NCBI GenBank assembly: GCA_002748225.1
Contig: PDRU01000078.1
Span: 1 to 18,454, forward strand
Origin: Spirochaetales bacterium
GTDB lineage: Bacteria; Spirochaetota; Spirochaetia; DSM-2461
Direction of reading: 5' to 3'
DNA: 18,454 bases
The stretch's first letter is position 1. Each line of letters starts with the position of its first letter. Below are positions 6,991 through 11,763 of the stretch, in pieces. The notes under the pieces are model-generated. The model was not told where the DNA came from. It was given only the letters and a program-made list of their open reading frames with translations, and ran no database searches. The position numbers and the translations under genes are program-made.

Positions 6991-7809
6991 ATGTCGCTTA
7001 TTACGAGTCAACAGATTAAAAATTACTACGAGAAATTCGGCGGGCGGGAAGTTACCTTTACCAGGGATATTATTAAATCGCTGGGTTTGGCCCGGGAGCT
7101 GGTGCAGCTTAATTTGAACACCGAACAGTATCCCTGCACCATTGTGTCCTCTTCCATGCAGGAAGCCAAGGTGGTTATGGTATTGCCGCATTCAAAACTG
7201 AAAAGCATTGAGCCGGACAATCTGGCCTCACTGCGCTTCAGCTTTTACAAGGAAGAGCGTACCGACACTTTCAGTTTCTTTGTGAAAAGCCGCGTTAAAA
7301 GCATTACCGCCTACGATTCAGAACGCGATCTGTATTTTATTCATCTAATGTTCACCCAGCAGCCTCCGGATAATCTGATAGAAATTCTGGGACGGCTGAT
7401 AGAGCTGCATTCCAACACGGCAAAACGCGGCGAAGACCGAATTAAGATTGACGATGAAACCAAACGGCGGCTCGGTCTGGCATCCAAGAGTACCCAGATT
7501 GTAATAGACCGCATTCCCCGTAACGGCATACTCCGTGATGTGTCTTTCAACGGATTAAACGTTATTATTATGGGAAACGCGAAATTCCTGCTGAAAAAAA
7601 CAATTTATATACCCCTTTCAATGATCAACGGAGATGAAATTACAATGAAAGGCAGCATAGTGCGCTACGAACCTGTTGAAGGGCATAAAGACCTGGTAGT
7701 ACTGGCTGTAAAATTTGAGGCTGAAGAGATTCCCTTTAATTACAAAAAAATGATCAACGAAGGTTTGAAGTACCTTGATGTTGCCAAAACTCCAAGGCAA
7801 AATTCGTGA
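6991..7809 (+). CDS. PilZ-domain cyclic-di-GMP receptor protein
   Basis: A 272-aa cytoplasmic protein with no signal peptide or membrane segment. The N-terminal half (about 1-140) is an alpha/beta PilZN-like domain. The C-terminal PilZ barrel shows both ligand motifs: RGEDR (R146 and R150, an RxxxR) and DVSFNG (183-188, D/NxSxxG). These residues bind cyclic-di-GMP in characterised PilZ proteins, so binding is likely. The Shine-Dalgarno is weak. Its stop overlaps the GTG start of the next TPR gene (GTGA). The position between zapA and the flagellins does not decide whether it acts on division, motility or another process. Confidence 0.8.
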   Translation: MSLITSQQIKNYYEKFGGREVTFTRDIIKSLGLARELVQLNLNTEQYPCTIVSSSMQEAKVVMVLPHSKLKSIEPDNLASLRFSFYKEERTDTFSFFVKSRVKSITAYDSERDLYFIHLMFTQQPPDNLIEILGRLIELHSNTAKRGEDRIKIDDETKRRLGLASKSTQIVIDRIPRNGILRDVSFNGLNVIIMGNAKFLLKKTIYIPLSMINGDEITMKGSIVRYEPVEGHKDLVVLAVKFEAEEIPFNYKKMINEGLKYLDVAKTPRQNS

Positions 7810-8918
7810 ATGAAGAATCCGATCCTCTCAACAGCCTTCTCTGGATAGAGCTTCCCGATGACATAGACACTCATCTGGGTGTTTTTACACTGAATCCGGA
7901 CATTCCCCTGCCTGTGGAGGCCGATAAGAACGGTTCAGTTAATATTGAAAAGCTGGGCTGGGAACAGGTAATAGCCGCCGTTCTTCTGGTTCTGGCAAAC
8001 AGCCCGTCTCATGAGCATGCCGAATACTACCGTTCTCTGCTGCATGCCATTCGTCCCAATCTGGAAGAAGAACTGGCTTCGGCCGGAGAGAATCAGCTGG
8101 AAGACTGTCAGTGGGAAACAGCGCAGAACCTTCTGCTGGCCAGACTGGGCCTGTGCCCCGACTCTCCCGATGCCCGCCTGGACATGGCCGGCTTCTATGA
8201 ACGTCATGCCCGCTGGCTGCGCGGTCAGGGTAATAACAGAGAGGCGGAAACGGCTGAAAAGACGGCTGAAACCGCTTACCGCGAACTGCTCTGCCTGGAC
8301 GACGCGCCGGCCCATGCCTGGTTTAGAACCGGTATGTTCCGCTACCGCCGGGGAGATTTTCTGCTTGCGGCAGAAACACTTGAGTCGTTTCTGGAAATGG
8401 AAGGCAGCGAAGAGCAGAGAAAGGAAGCGTCGCGGATTGTCCGTCTGTGCCGCAGTGACGGCCAGGCTGATTCACTCTATCTGAAAGCCTACAGGGCGCT
8501 GAATGAAGGACGCGTATCCGAAGGTCTGGCACTGGCCCGCGAATTCCGCGACAGCAAACCGGCAGGCTGGCCCGGGTGGTTTCTTCTGGGCTGGGCGCTT
8601 CGTCTTTCGGAAGATTTTGCGGAAGCCCGTGAGGCGCTGGAAGGAGCCAGGGAAAGGGGCTGCCGTGAAGCAGACCTCTACAACGAACTGGCCATCTGCA
8701 CGCGCGCACTGGAAGATTACGATGCCGCTGCGGCAGCTCTGGAAGAAGCGCTGAAACTGGACCCGGAAAATATCAAAATTATTTCCAACATGGCCGTACT
8801 GCACATGGAAAGAAATGACAAGACAGAAGCTCTCAGATGGCTCAATACAGCCCTTACCCTGCAGCCGGACGACCCCATATGTCTCCATCTTCAGAAAAAA
8901 ATGGAAAAAAAACCCTGA
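7806..8918 (+). CDS. Tetratricopeptide-repeat protein, cytoplasmic
   Basis: A 370-aa protein with no signal peptide. Residues 1-90 are acidic and not repeat-like. From about residue 95 to the end TPR-type hairpins recur, clearest in the last 100 residues (LYNELAICTRALEDYDAAAAALEEALKLDP, a canonical TPR, then a second one ending in LQP). The start is GTG at 7806, overlapping the PilZ stop (GTGA), with AAGG at 7794-7797; the nearby ATG at 7810 is out of frame. Tight coupling suggests it works with the PilZ protein, possibly as its scaffold, but no function is recognisable. The next gene is flaB, 259 bases on. Confidence 0.75.
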   Translation: MNEESDPLNSLLWIELPDDIDTHLGVFTLNPDIPLPVEADKNGSVNIEKLGWEQVIAAVLLVLANSPSHEHAEYYRSLLHAIRPNLEEELASAGENQLEDCQWETAQNLLLARLGLCPDSPDARLDMAGFYERHARWLRGQGNNREAETAEKTAETAYRELLCLDDAPAHAWFRTGMFRYRRGDFLLAAETLESFLEMEGSEEQRKEASRIVRLCRSDGQADSLYLKAYRALNEGRVSEGLALAREFRDSKPAGWPGWFLLGWALRLSEDFAEAREALEGARERGCREADLYNELAICTRALEDYDAAAAALEEALKLDPENIKIISNMAVLHMERNDKTEALRWLNTALTLQPDDPICLHLQKKMEKKP

Positions 8919-8968
8919 AAATTCCTTTTTTTTCAAATAATGCTTAAGACAAGCCGCTCAATTCCGAC

Positions 8969-8995
8969 CTATCGGCAAGAAATTATTCAAATTTA
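8969..8995 (-). promoter_or_regulatory. sigma-28-like promoter facing away from flaB
   Basis: On the minus strand TAAA (8995-8992), exactly 15 nt, then GCCGATAG (8976-8969) match the flagellar sigma-28 form TAAA-N15-GCCGATAA with one change. Transcription would run left into the 3' end of the TPR gene, antisense to it. The region is AT-rich, so a chance -35 is easy; the intact -10 octamer is the stronger part. Confidence 0.45.
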
Positions 8996-9023
8996 ATTTT
9001 TTTATGAATTTTTTTTAAAGTTT

Positions 9024-9051
9024 TAAAGTAATACCTGCCGAAGATCGATAA
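9024..9051 (+). promoter_or_regulatory. Secondary sigma-28-like candidate upstream of flaB
   Basis: TAAAGTAA (9024-9031) followed after 12 nt by ATCGATAA (9044-9051) resembles a sigma-28 promoter with a spacer one base too long and two changes in the -10. If used, the inverted repeat at 9075-9105 would be transcribed into the flaB leader. It is weaker than the candidate at 9062-9088. Confidence 0.3.
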
Positions 9052-9061
9052 GAAGAATTCC

Positions 9062-9088
9062 TCAAGTTCTTTGTATTAATGCCGATAG
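9062..9088 (+). promoter_or_regulatory. sigma-28 promoter of the first flaB
   Basis: TCAAGTTC (9062-9069), exactly 11 nt, then GCCGATAG (9081-9088) match the flagellar consensus TAAAGTTT-N11-GCCGATAA at 6 of 8 and 7 of 8 positions. Transcription would begin near 9095, giving a leader of about 80 nt. Late flagellar genes including flagellins are classically sigma-28 dependent. The -10 box lies inside an inverted repeat. Confidence 0.65.
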
Positions 9089-9105
9089 AGGCCTCCGGCA
9101 TTAAT
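9075..9105. repeat. 10-bp perfect inverted repeat over the flaB promoter
   Basis: ATTAATGCCG (9075-9084) and CGGCATTAAT (9096-9105) are perfect reverse complements separated by 11 bases, and those 11 bases themselves contain the palindrome GAGGCCTC. The left arm holds the first half of the sigma-28 -10 box and the right arm covers the predicted start site, so it could be an operator or a cruciform. No T tract follows, so it is not a terminator. Confidence 0.6.
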
Positions 9106-9128
9106 GTGAAAGCGGCGAAGAATGACTC

Positions 9129-9172
9129 ACGGGCAGGAAATGTCCGTTAAAGATTTCATCTAATCATGGAGG
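9129..9172 (+). promoter_or_regulatory. Candidate CsrA-binding leader of the first flaB
   Basis: ACGGGC (9129-9134) pairs with GTCCGT (9142-9147) with one wobble, exposing AGGAAAT with a GGA in the loop. The second candidate site is the Shine-Dalgarno itself, within ATGGAGGAT (9166-9174). A GGA-loop hairpin plus a GGA-containing ribosome site is the known layout of CsrA targets. The match here is fair rather than exact. Confidence 0.4.
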
Positions 9173-9177
9173 ATAGG

Positions 9178-10038
9178 ATGATTATTAATCACAACATGAG
9201 TGCCCTGAACGCTCAGCGGAACATGAAGGTTGCCAACGAGCAAACCATGAAGGCCATGGAGAAACTCTCCAGCGGTCTGAGGATTTCCCGTGCGGGTGAC
9301 GATGCTTCCGGACTGGCTGTATCTGAAAAGATGCGCTCCCAGATCCGCGGCATGAACCAGGCCAGCCGGAATGCTTCGGACGGAGTTTCGTTCATTCAGA
9401 CAACGGAAGGCTACCTGCAGGAAAGTTCAGACATTCTGCAGAGAATCCGTGAACTGGCCATTCAGGCTTCCAACGGTATCTATTCCTCGGAAGACCGGAT
9501 GCAGATTCAGGTGGAAGTATCCCAGCTGGTCGATGAAGTAAACCGTGTTGCATCTCATGCCCAGTTTAACGGTATGAACATGCTGACCGGACGCTTCGCC
9601 AGAGATGACGGTATGAACAGCGTTACCTCTTCCATGTGGCTGCACATCGGTGCCAACATGGACCAGAGAGAACGGGTTTACATTGGAACAATGACCGCCA
9701 AAGCTTTGGGGCTCCAGCAGATTGGAAGCGGCATCATTATTTCCATCAGCACACCCGAGCAGGCTAACCGGAACATCGGTCTTATTGACGAAGCACTCAA
9801 GAAAGTCAACAAGCAGCGGGCCGATCTGGGCGCCTACCAGAACCGTCTGGAACTGTCCATTAAGGGTCTGGATGTGGGTGCTGAAAACCTTCAGGCTTCT
9901 GAATCCCGGATAAGGGATCTGGATATGGCCAAGGGAATGGTTACTTATACACGTGACCAGATTCTGACTCAGGCCAGTACAGCTATGCTGGCACAGGCCA
10001 ACATGAGGGGACAGAGCGTACTTCAGCTTCTTCAGTAG
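9178..10038 (+). CDS. flaB: Flagellin core protein FlaB (first copy)
   Basis: A 286-aa periplasmic-flagellum core flagellin. The N-terminal D0/D1 helices run from MIINHNMSALNAQRN through LSSGLRISRAGDDASGLAVSE to FNGMNMLTGRF at about 140. A short, variable centre follows (140-190), then the C-terminal D1/D0 helices NKQRADLGAYQNR to QANMRGQSVLQLLQ. There is no D2/D3 outer domain, as expected for spirochaete FlaB. I take the ATG at 9178, not 9166: GGAGG at 9168-9172 serves the former and overlaps the latter, and FlaB proteins begin MIINHN. It is exported by the flagellar type III system without a signal peptide. No cysteine is present. Confidence 0.96.
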   Translation: MIINHNMSALNAQRNMKVANEQTMKAMEKLSSGLRISRAGDDASGLAVSEKMRSQIRGMNQASRNASDGVSFIQTTEGYLQESSDILQRIRELAIQASNGIYSSEDRMQIQVEVSQLVDEVNRVASHAQFNGMNMLTGRFARDDGMNSVTSSMWLHIGANMDQRERVYIGTMTAKALGLQQIGSGIIISISTPEQANRNIGLIDEALKKVNKQRADLGAYQNRLELSIKGLDVGAENLQASESRIRDLDMAKGMVTYTRDQILTQASTAMLAQANMRGQSVLQLLQ

Positions 10039-10047
10039 GAGCAGATA

Positions 10048-10128
10048 GTGCTTGCCGACAGACTCTATTGGGTACTATAATTTACCCGTAGAGTCTGAGG
10101 CTCTGTTCATTTGATCTTTGACAAGCAC
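10048..10128 (+). promoter_or_regulatory. Nested stem-loop after the first flaB, with a TATAAT box
   Basis: Three mutually compatible helices nest: GTGCTTG (10048-10054) with CAAGCAC (10122-10128), AGACTCTA (10060-10067) with TAGAGTCT (10089-10096), and GGGTA (10070-10074) with TACCC (10083-10087). No T tract follows, so it is not a standard terminator; it may protect the flaB message end. The apical loop contains a perfect TATAAT (10076-10081), with TTGCCG (10052-10057) 18 nt upstream, a possible sigma-70 promoter for the second flaB. Confidence 0.5.
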
Positions 10129-10141
10129 CTCCTTGAACGGA

Positions 10142-10260
10142 TCACGGGCGAGTGTACCATTTTTGCCGCCTCCGGGCGGTTGGAATGGTTCCTCGTACCA
10201 ACGGGAGATGGACGGACCGTCAGCGACGCGAAATGGCTGACGGAAAAACCCGCCCCGTGA
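10142..10260 (+). ncRNA. Candidate structured RNA element in the second flaB leader
   Basis: Read by eye, this 119-nt stretch folds as a closed multi-branch element. Closing helix: 10142-10150 with 10251-10260 (nine pairs, one bulged C). Branch 1: 10156-10170 with 10175-10189 (15 positions, one mismatch, three wobbles, TCCG loop). Branch 2: 10190-10196 with 10201-10206 (one bulge, ACCA loop). Branch 3: 10217-10224 with 10236-10243 (eight perfect pairs, 11-nt loop). It ends 57 bases before the flagellin ATG. I do not recognise it as a known riboswitch class, including the cyclic-di-GMP classes. Strand is assumed from the flaB direction; a leader element and a separate small RNA are both possible. 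Confidence 0.5.
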
Positions 10261-10276
10261 ACGAGGGATAAAACAA

Positions 10277-10313
10277 GGGCAAGGATGCCCGAATTTGTCC
10301 CACTTCAAGGAGG
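10277..10313 (+). promoter_or_regulatory. Candidate CsrA-binding hairpin and Shine-Dalgarno of the second flaB
   Basis: GGGCA (10277-10281) pairs perfectly with TGCCC (10286-10290), placing AGGA in the loop. The local sequence CAAGGATG closely matches the CsrA consensus ACARGGAUG. The Shine-Dalgarno AAGGAGG (10307-10313) gives a second GGA 17 bases later. This two-site layout resembles the flagellin leader of Bacillus subtilis hag, where CsrA blocks ribosome binding. Control by CsrA is inferred. Confidence 0.55.
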
Positions 10314-10317
10314 GAAT

Positions 10318-11172
10318 ATGATTATTAATCACAACATGAGCGCCATTAACGCGAATCGGCAGCTCGGTATTGTGAATCGTCAGACTGTAAGGGACATGGA
10401 AAAGCTCTCGAGTGGTCTACGCATTACCAGAGCCGGCGATGATCCATCCGGATTGGCCGTGAGTGAAAAAATGCGCAGTCAGATCCGCGGCCTGAATCAG
10501 GCAGTGCGGAACATTGAAGACGGCGTATCCTTCATTCAGACCACTGAAGGATATCTGCAGGAGTCGGAAGATATTCTGCATCGTATCAGGGAGCTGTCAG
10601 TTCAGGCTGCAAACGGTATTTATTCTTCGGAAGACCGGATGCAGATTCAGGTGGAAGTGAGTCAGCTGGTTGATGAAGTGAACCGTATTGCGTCTCATGC
10701 CCAGTTTAACGGCATGAACATGCTTACAGGACGCTTTGCCGTGCAGACTCCTTTCGCAGAGATTATGCAGCTTCACGTCGGGGCCAATATGGATCAGTCA
10801 GAAAGAATCAATATTGGAACAATGACGGCTTACGCGCTGGGTTTGGTTAACGACCAGGGAACCGGTAAAACGGCGTCCATTTCAACAGTGGAAAATGCCA
10901 ACCGGACCATTGGACTTGTTGACACAGCCCTTAAACGGGTAAACAAACAGCGTGCGGATCTTGGCGCTTATCAGAATCGTTTTGAAATAGCGACCCAGGG
11001 TGTGGCCATAGCCGCGGAGAATCTCCAGGCTGCGGAATCACAGATCAGGGATGCCAATATGGCAGCTGAAATGGTGAACTATACAAGAGATTCGGTTCTG
11101 GCACAGGCCGGCACTGCAATGCTGGCTCAGGCAAACATGCGGACTCAGTCCGTTCTTCAGCTTCTTGACTGA
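10318..11172 (+). CDS. flaB: Flagellin core protein FlaB (second copy)
   Basis: A 284-aa paralogue of the preceding flagellin with the same D0/D1-only layout: MIINHNMSAINANRQ, LSSGLRITRAGDDPSGLAVSE, FNGMNMLTGRFAVQT, then NKQRADLGAYQNRFE to QANMRTQSVLQLLD. The centre (about residues 140-190) differs most between the copies, while the ends are nearly identical. The ATG at 10318 is chosen over an in-frame ATG at 10285 because AAGGAGG at 10307-10313 serves it, all FlaB proteins begin MIINHN, and the upstream ATG lies in a hairpin. The 279-base gap from the first copy and the distinct leader suggest it can be regulated separately. Confidence 0.96.
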   Translation: MIINHNMSAINANRQLGIVNRQTVRDMEKLSSGLRITRAGDDPSGLAVSEKMRSQIRGLNQAVRNIEDGVSFIQTTEGYLQESEDILHRIRELSVQAANGIYSSEDRMQIQVEVSQLVDEVNRIASHAQFNGMNMLTGRFAVQTPFAEIMQLHVGANMDQSERINIGTMTAYALGLVNDQGTGKTASISTVENANRTIGLVDTALKRVNKQRADLGAYQNRFEIATQGVAIAAENLQAAESQIRDANMAAEMVNYTRDSVLAQAGTAMLAQANMRTQSVLQLLD

Positions 11173-11236
11173 TTTGCCTGGTTTCCGTCTATAAACGCGG
11201 ATGAGATTTCTGGATGTCATCTTTTCCGCGGGGGTT

Positions 11237-11285
11237 CCGGAGAGGCCGCGTCACTCTCCGGCCAATCCCCTCTTGTGAAAAGAGG
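11237..11285 (+). repeat. Two hairpins between the second flaB and flaG
   Basis: CCGGAGAG (11237-11244) and CTCTCCGG (11254-11261) form a perfect 8-bp stem with a 9-nt loop. CCTCTT (11269-11274) and AAGAGG (11280-11285) form a second stem just before the flaG Shine-Dalgarno (GAGGAGGT, 11288-11295). Neither is followed by a T tract, so they probably slow decay or tune expression of the more abundant flaB part of the message rather than stop transcription. Confidence 0.5.
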
Positions 11286-11299
11286 ATGAGGAGGTCAAC

Positions 11300-11644
11300 A
11301 TGGATGTGATGCGCCTCACCAACGCAAATGCGATGAGGAACATGGAAGTTCCTGTGGGCAAAGAGCGCGTCAGCGGCAAGGCTTCATTACCTAAAGCCAC
11401 GGCTGCGCCCCTTCCCAAGGTGAAAAACGAGGTTACAGAAAGGCAGGTTCAGGCCATACTGGACAGGTTAATAAAGAATACCCGCTTTCAGTACGATATC
11501 AGTAACAAAGTGGGCTATTTTGTGGTAAAGATAATCGATCAGGACACGAACAAGGTTATCAGGGAAATTCCGTCCCCCGAACTGCAGAAGGTCCACGATG
11601 GTATCGAACAGGCACTGGGTATTCTGTTCGACGAAAAAATATGA
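11300..11644 (+). CDS. flaG: FlaG family flagellar protein
   Basis: A 114-aa protein. Residues 1-45 are variable and probably disordered. Residues about 46-112 carry the FlaG domain with VGYFVVKIIDQDTNKVIREIPSPEL (71-95) and a final GILFDEKI. FlaG proteins occur next to fliD and influence filament length in several bacteria; the mechanism is not well known. The Shine-Dalgarno GAGGAGGT is strong with 4-nt spacing. Its place between flaB and fliD is the usual one. Confidence 0.9.
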   Translation: MDVMRLTNANAMRNMEVPVGKERVSGKASLPKATAAPLPKVKNEVTERQVQAILDRLIKNTRFQYDISNKVGYFVVKIIDQDTNKVIREIPSPELQKVHDGIEQALGILFDEKI

Positions 11645-11661
11645 TAAGATATATCTGGTTA

Positions 11662-11689
11662 GGCCGGGAAAAAATCTTTTTTCCCGGCC
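11662..11689 (+). repeat. Perfect 13-bp inverted repeat between flaG and fliD
   Basis: GGCCGGGAAAAAA (11662-11674) and TTTTTTCCCGGCC (11677-11689) are perfect reverse complements with two bases between them. The T run is inside the stem rather than after it, so it is not a standard intrinsic terminator in either direction. It could act as a message stabiliser or a partial attenuator separating filament genes from fliD. Confidence 0.6.
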
Positions 11690-11763
11690 GCCGGATATGA
11701 CTTCAGGCTTTTTCAGCTGTTATTTTTCCGTCATTATTCCGGGACTACCAGAGGTGTTTGCAA

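Noticed and set aside
8902..8934. A8/T8 tracts at the end of the TPR gene as an intrinsic terminator
   Set aside because: The pairing is almost only A-T with no GC stem, so it is unlikely to stop transcription; read-through into the flagellin gap cannot be excluded.
8472..8936. 154-codon minus-strand frame within the TPR gene, downstream of the reverse sigma-28-like promoter
   Set aside because: It starts with TTG, lacks a ribosome site and is antisense to a convincing TPR coding region, so it is most likely a shadow frame; kept only as a remark in a finding.
10054..10061. GCCGACAG as a sigma-28 -10 box for the second flaB
   Set aside because: No -35 element of the TAAAGTTT type lies 11 nt upstream.
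10268..10293. TAAA-N15-CCCGAATT as a sigma-28 promoter just before the second flaB
   Set aside because: Only four of eight -10 positions match, and the start site would fall almost on the Shine-Dalgarno.
10075..10332. 85-codon minus-strand open frame across the gap between the flaB copies
   Set aside because: It runs through the inverted repeats and the flaB start, has no plausible Shine-Dalgarno and no protein-like pattern; the pairing explains the sequence better.
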